Shown here: one piece after another, positions 1 through 5,961 of the stretch
Layout: every line of letters starts with the position of its first letter
How positions within the stretch are numbered: the first letter of the stretch is position 1
NCBI GenBank assembly: GCA_034189725.1
Contig: JAXHUK010000173.1
Coordinates: 1 to 6,023 of the forward strand
Length of the DNA stretch: 6,023 bases
Origin: JAXHUK01 sp034189725
Lineage (GTDB): Bacteria; Chloroflexota; Dehalococcoidia; SZUA-161
Direction: 5' to 3'
The notes under the pieces: model-generated
The model's input: the letters and a program-made list of their open reading frames with translations, nothing else
Told to the model about the DNA's origin: nothing
The model's database searches: none
Program-made: the position numbers and the translations under genes

Positions 1-1633
1 CCTTCGCAATTCTCTGCGCTATCTGGCTCAAGTTGACTGTCTCATGAAGCATCTCTTCACGAGTGATACGGGACAATCCCAACAGATCATCTATGAGTTG
101 CCCCATTCGCTGTGCCGAAGCACGTACACGCTGGAGGTAATCTTTCCCCTGTTCGTCAAGTTTTTCGCTATAATCCTCAAGTAGTGCCTGGCTAAACCCA
201 TCGATACTTCGTAGCGGCGCCCTCAGGTCATGGGATACTGAGTAGCTGAATGCTTCCAACTCTTTATTTACTTCGGTAAGTTCAATAGTGCGCTGGCGGA
301 CACGCTGTTCAAGCTCCGTGTTCAACCTGCGAATCTCTTCATAGACTCGCTTGTGCTCTTCCTCCAGTTCCATTTTACGTAGAGCGAAGGCGATGTCTTC
401 AACAATACTTCTGAATAAGTCCTGTTCTTCCTTATCCTCAACGATCTCTCTGGGAAGAGAGGCTGACAACAAACCATAAACCTTGCCTCCGTATTCAAAT
501 CGCATAGTGACTGCCGATCTTCCCTCATATTTAGATGCCAATGGACAATCAACGCACGTCGTTGACGGGTCTTTGGTTATTACGATGTCCGCTTGGTTCA
601 ACGCAATCCGATCACAAACTGTAAACTCGCCTTGCTTTAGCATATTGAGCATCGGTAAAAACTCCTGGCCAAGGCCAGCTTCCACAGTCATTACCAGCTT
701 GCCTTTTTCATCCAATAAAGCCGCCCAGACATTATGGTAACCCCGACTCTCGACAAGGCTGGCACAGGCACCCTTAAGCAACTTGTCGCGATCCCCCTCA
801 TGGGTAATAAGATGATTAACATTACGTATTGCCCGTAGCACCAGGTTCAAGTGGACTATTCTCTCCTCAGCCTGCCTTTGCTTTGTAATATCGATGCCCG
901 TGCTGAGCACAAATTCAATCAATCCCTCAGAATTAGGGATGGCAGTATGCGACCACATGATAAGCCGGCGATCACCGTCCTGCCGTACCCAGTAATTTTG
1001 GTTCTCCTGAGGGAATTCTCCACTTACCACTTCCAGGAAAATGGCTTTATATGACTCCGCATCCTCCAAGTTCATGCACAGGTCCCAAATATGCTTACCC
1101 TCTATGTCATCAAAGGAATAGCCAAGTGTTTCCTCGCAAGCCTGGTTTATACGAACGATTTCTCCATATTTATTGAACACCACAACTATAGCCCCTTCCG
1201 TATCAACAAGCGCAGAAGTGAAATCGCGTTCTTCCTTTAGTCGATCCCTTTGACCTCGTGACAGCGCAAGCAACATACTCGCTAAACTTGCGACAGCCAC
1301 AAATGCAACCGCTCTGAACAAGGGGGTAGGGTAGAGGGATATATACAAGCCACGGGGCAACACAATTAAAAAGACAACGATTGAGATTACCAATGCTCCA
1401 CCTAGACGAAATACCATAGCAGCGTAGAGCATTGGTATCAAGAACAGGACCCGGTGCAGATCGTGAACATACTCGCTGGTAAAAAACGCGTGGTCGTAGG
1501 GAAGCCAACTTACGTTAAAATAACCAGCATAGTAACTGTAAGTGAGTACCAGCATTAAGGCCGTGATAGCCCAAAAGTGAGGATTACGTACTATGGATTT
1601 TGCTTTGCCAGATTCACCGTATGTTGTGTTCAT
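1..1633 (-). CDS. Membrane-bound PAS-GAF sensor histidine kinase (3' end cut by window edge)
   Basis: An uninterrupted reading frame runs from the ATG at 1633 down to base 1, giving 544 residues without a stop. An in-frame TAA lies three codons upstream of the ATG, which fixes the start. Residues 1-130 contain about four hydrophobic helices (roughly 20-38, 61-76, 78-97 and 106-125), with a His-rich loop before the second (H48, H57, H60). Residues about 137-255 look like a PAS domain (ending STGIDITKQRQAEE). Residues about 265-420 look like a GAF domain carrying C340, C360 and C363. A charged coiled-coil linker follows (about 415-460). The DHp helix has the H-box SVSHDLRAPLRSIDGF with phospho-acceptor H468. 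The ATP-binding HATPase domain, typically some 140 more residues, should lie left of base 1. The role is inferred: autophosphorylation on H468 and transfer to the regulator encoded immediately upstream. The ligand is unknown. Confidence 0.93.
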   Translation of the reverse strand, partial: MNTTYGESGKAKSIVRNPHFWAITALMLVLTYSYYAGYFNVSWLPYDHAFFTSEYVHDLHRVLFLIPMLYAAMVFRLGGALVISIVVFLIVLPRGLYISLYPTPLFRAVAFVAVASLASMLLALSRGQRDRLKEERDFTSALVDTEGAIVVVFNKYGEIVRINQACEETLGYSFDDIEGKHIWDLCMNLEDAESYKAIFLEVVSGEFPQENQNYWVRQDGDRRLIMWSHTAIPNSEGLIEFVLSTGIDITKQRQAEERIVHLNLVLRAIRNVNHLITHEGDRDKLLKGACASLVESRGYHNVWAALLDEKGKLVMTVEAGLGQEFLPMLNMLKQGEFTVCDRIALNQADIVITKDPSTTCVDCPLASKYEGRSAVTMRFEYGGKVYGLLSASLPREIVEDKEEQDLFRSIVEDIAFALRKMELEEEHKRVYEEIRRLNTELEQRVRQRTIELTEVNKELEAFSYSVSHDLRAPLRSIDGFSQALLEDYSEKLDEQGKDYLQRVRASAQRMGQLIDDLLGLSRITREEMLHETVNLSQIAQRIAK

Positions 1634-1648
1634 ATATTGTTATTTAAG

Positions 1649-1652
1649 CCTC
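1649..1652 (-). promoter_or_regulatory. Candidate ribosome binding site of the kinase gene, overlapping the regulator stop codon
   Basis: On the minus strand the regulator's TGA stop is part of TGAGG, and GAGG is the only Shine-Dalgarno-like string before the kinase ATG. The spacing of 15 nt is longer than the usual 5-9. Kinase translation may therefore rely on coupling to ribosomes finishing the regulator, or be weak. Such a layout could keep kinase levels below regulator levels, but this is inference. Confidence 0.4.
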
Positions 1653-2310
1653 AGGGCAAATCATCAAGAGTGAGCCAGCCTTCCTTCAAAGCGTGGAGCA
1701 CAGCCTCAGTGCGTGAGCCAACACCCAGTTTCTTGAAGATGTTGACCAGATGACTCTGAACTGTGCGCTCGCTGATTCCCAGGCTACTAGCAATCTCCCT
1801 GTTGCTTATCCCTCTGGCAACCTGCTTGAGCACTTCCAGTTCCCGGGGTTGCAACTCTTCGAGACCTCCACTCTCCTCATTCCCGTCGTCCGCTATCCGC
1901 CTTAGAATCTTGCCAACAGCTTTAAAGTCAAAAACCGCACTCCCGCTATGCACCATACGGATTGTGTTAACCAGCTCACTGATGGGGGCACTCTTTAACA
2001 AATATCCTGATGCCCCTGCTCGCATGGAAGCAAGTAAGTACGACTGATAGTTATAGGCGCTAATAATAAGTACAGCAGCATTCGGGCAGCGAGCTTTGAT
2101 CTGGCGAGTTGCTTCGATACCATCGAGTTTCGGCATAGCGACATCGACAATGACCACGTCCGGCAGCAGTTCTCCAGCCATCCGGACAGCTTCCTCACCA
2201 TCCTCCGAGCTGCCGACCACCTCCAGGTCTTCCTCATCAGACAAACACCTGCACAGGCCCTCCCTGAACGCAGGATGATCATCGGCAACAAAAATTCTGA
2301 TTTTTGTCAT
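1651..2310 (-). CDS. NarL/FixJ-family response regulator (REC + LuxR-type HTH)
   Basis: This 219-residue protein has the usual length and layout of the NarL family. The receiver domain covers about residues 4-120, with the acidic pair D10/D11, phospho-acceptor D56 in VIVDVAMP, switch residue S84, aromatic switch Y103 and conserved K106. A short linker (about 140-150, acidic and Gly-rich) leads to the LuxR-type helix-turn-helix at about 152-215; its recognition region SNREIASSLGISERTVQSHL is canonical. It is a DNA-binding transcription regulator, expected to dimerise on phosphorylation. Its stop codon lies 17 nt before the start of the sensor kinase gene, so the two are almost surely co-transcribed and form a cognate pair. 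The start ATG at 2310 directly follows a good promoter with a leader of only about ten bases, and it gives the full first beta strand MTKIRIFVADDH. Targets are not visible from sequence. Confidence 0.96.
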   Translation of the reverse strand: MTKIRIFVADDHPAFREGLCRCLSDEEDLEVVGSSEDGEEAVRMAGELLPDVVIVDVAMPKLDGIEATRQIKARCPNAAVLIISAYNYQSYLLASMRAGASGYLLKSAPISELVNTIRMVHSGSAVFDFKAVGKILRRIADDGNEESGGLEELQPRELEVLKQVARGISNREIASSLGISERTVQSHLVNIFKKLGVGSRTEAVLHALKEGWLTLDDLP

Positions 2311-2327
2311 ACGGCCTACCCAGTTAG

Positions 2328-2357
2328 ACTATAATCCTAGCCAAGAAACTTTGTCAA
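2328..2357 (-). promoter_or_regulatory. Sigma-70-type promoter of the regulator-kinase operon
   Basis: Read on the minus strand, a perfect -35 hexamer TTGACA (2357-2352) is followed after 18 bp by TATAGT (2333-2328), a five-of-six match to the -10 consensus. Transcription would begin near 2321, leaving about ten bases before the regulator ATG at 2310. That is an unusually short leader with only the weak purine run GGGTAGG in it. The strength of the hexamers suggests a substantial basal level unless it is repressed. Confidence 0.7.
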
Positions 2358-2499
2358 GCAATGTTTATAACATGCTCTCTTGTGGTGATAACTGTGCTTA
2401 AAAAGGCCGTCAGAATTGCTTACTGAGCCTAATCCAAATAGTCAATTATGTTAAGCTCTTCAAAACATAGAATTACACAGCTTAGCGGATTACATACCA

Positions 2500-2524
2500 C
2501 ATCTGGAGAGTTAGAATATTCATA
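2500..2524 (+). promoter_or_regulatory. Possible -10 region for the small gene
   Basis: TAGAAT at 2512-2517 matches five of six bases of the -10 consensus and would place a start near 2524, with about 24 nt before the small ORF. No convincing -35 hexamer is found 16-18 bp upstream (TTACAT at 2490-2495 is poor), so if this promoter is real it may need an activator. Treat as tentative. Confidence 0.3.
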
Positions 2525-2534
2525 GAGGTTGAGT

Positions 2535-2542
2535 AAAGGAGG
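2535..2542 (+). promoter_or_regulatory. Very strong Shine-Dalgarno sequence of the 59-codon gene
   Basis: AAAGGAGG is followed by GGGAA and then ATG at 2548, an extended match to the anti-Shine-Dalgarno with 5 nt spacing. It is the best ribosome binding site in the window and is the main reason to accept the short open frame as a real gene and to choose this ATG. Confidence 0.85.
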
Positions 2543-2547
2543 GGGAA

Positions 2548-2727
2548 ATGGAAGATAAAAAAGCTCGCAATTCAGAGTTTAGCTACACAGGGGCCAAGAG
2601 TGAGCAAGGGGTGCATGTTACTTCTGTGACATACATCAAGAAGTATATCCGTGAACTCCCTTCAGGTCGAAGGCTACAGATTATGGTCAACAATGAGAGC
2701 GAGTTCGCTCGTCTTATCCACCATTAA
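2548..2727 (+). CDS. Small protein of unknown function (59 aa)
   Basis: An ATG-to-TAA frame of 59 codons lies between the divergently transcribed regulator and the large acyltransferase/synthetase gene. It has an excellent Shine-Dalgarno sequence and a possible -10 element upstream. The product is hydrophilic, with no signal peptide, membrane helix or cysteine. Its N-terminus is charged (MEDKKARNSE), its middle looks strand-forming (GVHVTSVTYIKKYI, then RRLQIMVNN after a PSG turn), and its C-terminus is SEFARLIHH. The basic cluster KKYIRELPSGRR would suit a nucleic-acid or protein-binding role, but that is only a composition argument. I do not recognise a family. There is no clear terminator after it, and the large gene has its own promoter 145 nt downstream, so it may be transcribed alone or with read-through. 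Confidence 0.68.
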   Translation: MEDKKARNSEFSYTGAKSEQGVHVTSVTYIKKYIRELPSGRRLQIMVNNESEFARLIHH

Positions 2728-2847
2728 AGAAGGCCTGCAAATCATTCATTGCTGAATATGATTCGGGTTATATTTCTCATTGTGCTATAGCGACCGCTCA
2801 TCAGGTTTACACTACGTGGGTTTTGTATACCCTCTCTCGTTTATTTG

Positions 2848-2861
2848 GAGCCTATAGGCTC
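2848..2861 (+). promoter_or_regulatory. Perfect 14-bp palindrome upstream of the large gene's promoter (candidate operator)
   Basis: GAGCCTATAGGCTC is its own reverse complement. It ends 11 bp before the -35 hexamer, and its centre is about 53 bp upstream of the predicted start. It is not followed by a T-run, and on the predicted transcript map it lies outside the mRNA of the large gene, so a protein-binding site is more likely than a terminator. A near-copy occurs at 2973-2987 and an exact half-site at 2425-2431. The binding factor is unknown. Confidence 0.5.
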
Positions 2862-2872
2862 ACGTTGCACCC

Positions 2873-2901
2873 TTGACAAATCATGAGTGTAAAAGTAGTA
2901 T
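2873..2901 (+). promoter_or_regulatory. Sigma-70-type promoter of the large GNAT/acyl-CoA synthetase gene
   Basis: A perfect TTGACA at 2873-2878 is separated by the optimal 17 bp from TAGTAT at 2896-2901, a four-of-six -10 match. Transcription would begin near 2908, giving a leader of about 46 nt. The gene then has its own Shine-Dalgarno GGAGA at 2942-2946, 7 nt before the ATG. The flanking inverted repeats suggest that this promoter is controlled. Confidence 0.7.
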
Positions 2902-2953
2902 ACAGTTTCAACATGTCGTGAACGCAGTTTAACATATCGATGGAGAAACGACC

Positions 2954-5668
2954 ATGGTTGTTGAAACCAACCGAGCCTATCCGGCTCAATACGAGACGGA
3001 AGTGCTTCTGCGCGATGGCTCAAGAATTCTGCTACGGCCAGTAAAAGTAGAGGATAGCGAGCGGTGGCTTGCTTTTTCCTCCAGGCTCAGCAGACACAGT
3101 AAATACCTTCGGTATCATCATGTGCCGCGAGAGCTAAAGTTGGAAGAGGCCATCAGAGCTTGCACCGTAGATTATAAGAACTCATTCGCCTTTGTAGCCG
3201 AAGTGCTCAGAGAAAAACGCAAGGATATCATCGCTGTAGGAAACTATTACAGGCTGCCTAACAAGCATACTGCAGAAGTAGCCTTCACCATTGAGGACGC
3301 TTATCAGGGAAAAGGCATCGGTACCAAGCTCATGGAATGGCTGGTCAATGTGGCCCGCGACAACGGTATCTCCACGTTTGTGGCCAATGTGCTCACTGAA
3401 AATAAGCAGATGCTGGCTGTTCTCAGAGAATATGGGTTCCATATTACCAGTGAGCGGGAGGAGGATGAGTATGTAATTTCATTCCCTCTTTCCCGCACCA
3501 GACGGGTTGAGAGAAGAGAGACTGAGAGAGAGCGCAGCTCGACGCTGGCATCGCTTCGCTCCATTTTATATCCGCGCTCAGTGGCAGTAATAGGAGCCTC
3601 CAGAGACCCAAGTGGCATCGGGCAGGCTATATTCCAGGCGATAATCAGGAGCGGATTCACAGGAGGTGTGTATCCAGTGAATCCTAACGCTAAAGTTGTG
3701 TCATCGGTCAAAGCCTACCCTTCAGTATCTGATATCCCCGATGATATAGATCTGGCAGTTATTGCAGTTCCTGCCTATCTCGTGGCCGAAGTAGCGGATA
3801 GCTGTGGTCACAAGGGGGTACATACCGCAATCGTCGTCTCCGATGGATTCAGGGAGCGAGGGCCAGAAGGAACTCAGTTGGAAAATGAGCTCCGAGAAGT
3901 TACATTAGGCCACGGCATGAGACTCCTGGGACCAAACTGCATGGGAGTCATCAATACCGACCCCACAATACGCCTGAATGCCACACCATCGCAGTCCTGC
4001 CTGCCCCGGGGCAACGTCGCCTGTCTCTCTGAGGGTGGAGCACTGGGATTAGCCATCCTGGATTATGCCACCAGCCTGAATATGGGTATCTCCAGCTTCA
4101 TTAGTGTAGGCAATCGCGCCGATATCTCATCAAACGATCTGTTACAGTACTGGGAACAGAATCCATCGACCAGGGTTATCATACTTTACCTGGAGTCATT
4201 CGGTAACCCGCGTAAGTTTGCCCGTATTGCCAGAAGGGTATCAACCACCAAGCCGATAATAGTGGTCAAAAGTGGCAGCACTCCAGCAGGCTCACGTGCT
4301 GCTTTGTCTCACACCGGAGCACTGGTAGCATCCGAAGTAGCTTCCGATGCCCTGTTCCGTCAGGCCGGCATCATAAGGGTTAACACCCTGGAAGGGCTCT
4401 TCGATGTGGCGATGCTTCTCTCCAGTCAACCAGTACCTCGCGGTAAAAGAGTTGCCATTGTAACCAATGGAGGAGGCCCCGGCACACTTGCCGCTGACGC
4501 CTGTGAACATCACGGGTTGGAGTTGCCCGAATTCTCCACCAAGACAGGCGAGGCGTTAAAATCCGTCATCGAGCAGGATATCATAATCAACAACCCGCTC
4601 AATGTCACCGCCAGAGCTGAAGCGAAAGAATTCGAGAGTGTACTCAGAATACTCGCCGATGATCCAGGTATCGATGCTGTAATTGCAATATTCATGCCAC
4701 CTATAATGATGGATACTCACAACGTAGAGAATGCCGTGCGACGGGCAGCCCCCTTGTTTCAACAACGTCGAAAGCCACTGGTCACATGCTTCATGGGAGA
4801 GCGAGGTTTTTGGCGAGGCGGGCTCAAATCTAGAGGCAAGTCTATTCCATGTTGTCCTTTCCCCGAAGACGCGGTATCAGCACTAGCTAAGGCAGTTGAA
4901 TACGGTCAATGGCTGGATAAACCCAAAGGCTCTATTCCCAAGATCAACGGCATCAAACGCAGCAAGGCTAAAAAGACTGTAGAGAGGGCAATGACCCAAA
5001 GCGCCAAACGGCCGCTCTGGCTTTCAGTCGAAGAGATTGCCATTTTACTCAATTGCTACGACATACGTTTTGCGGAGACGGTACCAGCGAGTACCCCAGC
5101 CGATGCCATTAGCGCAGCTTCGAGGATCGGCTTTCCCGTTGCAGTCAAGCTTGTCGCTCCTACCATTATTCATAAAACCGATGTGGGAGGAGTAATCCTT
5201 AACCTGAACACAGCAGATGCGGTGGAACAAGCATTCTATGATATCGGAAACAGGCTTGCCAAGCTCAACCGTCAGGACGAGATGGAAGGAGTTGTCGTAC
5301 AACGCATGGTGGACAGCCAAACAGATGTGATCATCGGTGTCACACAAGACCCATCGTTCGGGCCACTTATTATGTTCGGCCTCGGGGGAATTTATTTTGA
5401 ACTGCTCCAGGAAATGAAATACCGACTACACCCGCTCACCAATATGGACGCCAGAGAGCTGGTGAACTCCGTCAAAACGGTAAAGTTGCTTGAGGATGCA
5501 AGAGGTGCCCCGCTCGGTGATATGGCTTCTCTCGAGGGATTACTTCTTCGTCTCTCTGCCATGGTCGAGGACTTACCCCAGATTGCCGAGTTGGACCTCT
5601 ATCCAGTGAAGGTTATGTCTCAAGGCGAGGGCTACTGTGTCGTCGATGCCCGGATAATGCTGCGATAA
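2954..5668 (+). CDS. GNAT acetyltransferase fused to ADP-forming acyl-CoA synthetase (Pat-like / acetate-CoA ligase family)
   Basis: The 904-residue product is full length for GNAT-fused acyl-CoA synthetases. The GNAT domain (about 14-180) has E108 in AEVAF and the acetyl-CoA loop Q118-x-x-G121-x-G123. An Arg/Glu linker (181-198) leads to a CoA-binding Rossmann domain (about 200-300; VIGAS at 212-216, YPVNPN at 240-245). Two succinyl-CoA-ligase-like domains follow, with E414 in YLES, H453 in SHTGA (the phosphohistidine motif of ADP-forming synthetases) and TNGGGPG at 504-510. An ATP-grasp domain (about 683-904) carries K732, HKTDVGG at 740-746 and FGLGG at 808-812. Known relatives either interconvert acyl-CoA + ADP + Pi with acid + ATP + CoA, or acylate lysines of enzymes such as acetyl-CoA synthetase. 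The GNAT-first order is the reverse of Salmonella Pat and resembles the Streptomyces lividans enzyme. Departures from the family pattern are E360-G361, N550 and Y883 (see findings). The start is supported by GGAGA 7 nt upstream. It is presumably cytosolic and monocistronic. The family is firm; the exact activity is open. Confidence 0.95.
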   Translation: MVVETNRAYPAQYETEVLLRDGSRILLRPVKVEDSERWLAFSSRLSRHSKYLRYHHVPRELKLEEAIRACTVDYKNSFAFVAEVLREKRKDIIAVGNYYRLPNKHTAEVAFTIEDAYQGKGIGTKLMEWLVNVARDNGISTFVANVLTENKQMLAVLREYGFHITSEREEDEYVISFPLSRTRRVERRETERERSSTLASLRSILYPRSVAVIGASRDPSGIGQAIFQAIIRSGFTGGVYPVNPNAKVVSSVKAYPSVSDIPDDIDLAVIAVPAYLVAEVADSCGHKGVHTAIVVSDGFRERGPEGTQLENELREVTLGHGMRLLGPNCMGVINTDPTIRLNATPSQSCLPRGNVACLSEGGALGLAILDYATSLNMGISSFISVGNRADISSNDLLQYWEQNPSTRVIILYLESFGNPRKFARIARRVSTTKPIIVVKSGSTPAGSRAALSHTGALVASEVASDALFRQAGIIRVNTLEGLFDVAMLLSSQPVPRGKRVAIVTNGGGPGTLAADACEHHGLELPEFSTKTGEALKSVIEQDIIINNPLNVTARAEAKEFESVLRILADDPGIDAVIAIFMPPIMMDTHNVENAVRRAAPLFQQRRKPLVTCFMGERGFWRGGLKSRGKSIPCCPFPEDAVSALAKAVEYGQWLDKPKGSIPKINGIKRSKAKKTVERAMTQSAKRPLWLSVEEIAILLNCYDIRFAETVPASTPADAISAASRIGFPVAVKLVAPTIIHKTDVGGVILNLNTADAVEQAFYDIGNRLAKLNRQDEMEGVVVQRMVDSQTDVIIGVTQDPSFGPLIMFGLGGIYFELLQEMKYRLHPLTNMDARELVNSVKTVKLLEDARGAPLGDMASLEGLLLRLSAMVEDLPQIAELDLYPVKVMSQGEGYCVVDARIMLR
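2973..2987 (+). promoter_or_regulatory. Second GAGCCTAT..GGCTC inverted repeat, inside codons 7-12 of the large gene
   Basis: GAGCCTATCCGGCTC has the same 5-bp arms (GAGCC/GGCTC) as the perfect palindrome at 2848-2861, with a 5-nt rather than 4-nt spacer. Both copies continue with an A after the right arm. The centres are 125.5 bp apart, close to 12 helical turns, and bracket the promoter. The match may be accidental, because this copy is constrained by coding; alternatively it could fold as a small hairpin near the start of the mRNA. Confidence 0.35.
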
Positions 5669-5723
5669 ACGTGGTACTCCAGAGAGGAACTGAGAACAGG
5701 CCGTTCTCTGAGAGGCGCTAGAT

Positions 5724-5804
5724 AAAATGTCTTTCTGAAGGAGCGCTTCGGCTTCGCTCAGTTTAGACTCCGCGACCGAAGAATCTCCGAGTGAGGCACA
5801 TTTT
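5724..5804. repeat. Dispersed-type repeat, copy 1 (..TTTCTGAAGGAG..CGACCGAAGAATCTC)
   Basis: The unit contains CTTTCTGAAGGAGCG (5731-5745) and CGACCGAAGAATCTC (5773-5787). The second string recurs exactly at 6009-6023, and the first is close to CATTCTGAGGGAGTG at 5991-6005. In this copy the two parts are further apart (27 nt between them rather than 3), with a GAGCG..CGCTC hairpin in between. The 7-bp inverted repeat AAAATGT/ACATTTT at 5724-5730 and 5798-5804 brackets the unit, as in small non-autonomous mobile elements. Mobility is inferred only. Confidence 0.55.
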
Positions 5805-5813
5805 GTCATTGCT

Positions 5814-5928
5814 ATGAAAATAATATTGACACCCTCACCCCGACCCTCTCCCTTTGACGGGAGAGGGGGAAAGCAGTCCTCTCTCCCCCGAGGGGGAGAG
5901 AGTTAGAGTGAGGGGGCAGTATTTTCAT
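5814..5928. repeat. 115-bp imperfect inverted-repeat element (MITE-like) with two internal GC-rich hairpins
   Basis: The ends ATGAAAATA (5814-5822) and TATTTTCAT (5920-5928) are exact reverse complements, and the inverted similarity continues inward through CCCTCACCC / GTGAGGG. Inside lie two perfect hairpins: CCCTCTCCC-TTTGAC-GGGAGAGGG (5844-5867) and CTCTCTCCCCC-GA-GGGGGAGAGAG (5879-5902). The element encodes nothing. It looks like a miniature inverted-repeat element or another dispersed palindromic repeat, and could also end or protect the 3' end of the upstream transcript. A single copy in the window cannot prove mobility. Confidence 0.65.
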
Positions 5929-5961
5929 CCTTCGTGATGCCGATGGCAAATCAACATGGCG

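Noticed and set aside
322..552. Minus-strand 76-codon frame, and a similar 101-codon frame at 1203-1508
   Set aside because: Both are out-of-frame shadows of the sensor kinase, whose frame I translated without interruption from 1633 to 1.
483..1054. Plus-strand frames opposite the kinase gene
   Set aside because: They lie antisense to a continuous kinase reading frame, and their translations have no recognisable domains.
1763..2278. Plus-strand and alternative minus-frame ORFs across the response regulator
   Set aside because: They are Ser/Leu/Arg-rich shadow translations of the regulator; the regulator frame has all receiver and HTH residues.
2734..2770. Hairpin (ATTCA-TTGC-TGAAT) after the small gene as a terminator
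   Set aside because: The stem is 5 bp of weak pairs with no T-run directly after it.
2841..3023. 60-codon minus-strand frame over the large gene's promoter
   Set aside because: It lacks a ribosome binding site and crosses both the promoter and the start of the large gene.
5692..5708. Intrinsic terminator after the large gene
   Set aside because: The 6-bp GAGAAC/GTTCTC stem is short and no T-run follows, so it does not meet the usual pattern.
5573..5809. 78-codon open frame on the minus strand overlapping the end of the large gene
   Set aside because: It overlaps the well-supported large gene and runs through repeat sequence; it has no ribosome binding site and no family resemblance.
5826..5831. 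TTGACA at the left end of the inverted-repeat element as a promoter -35 box
   Set aside because: The next 25 bases are C-rich hairpin sequence with no -10 hexamer.
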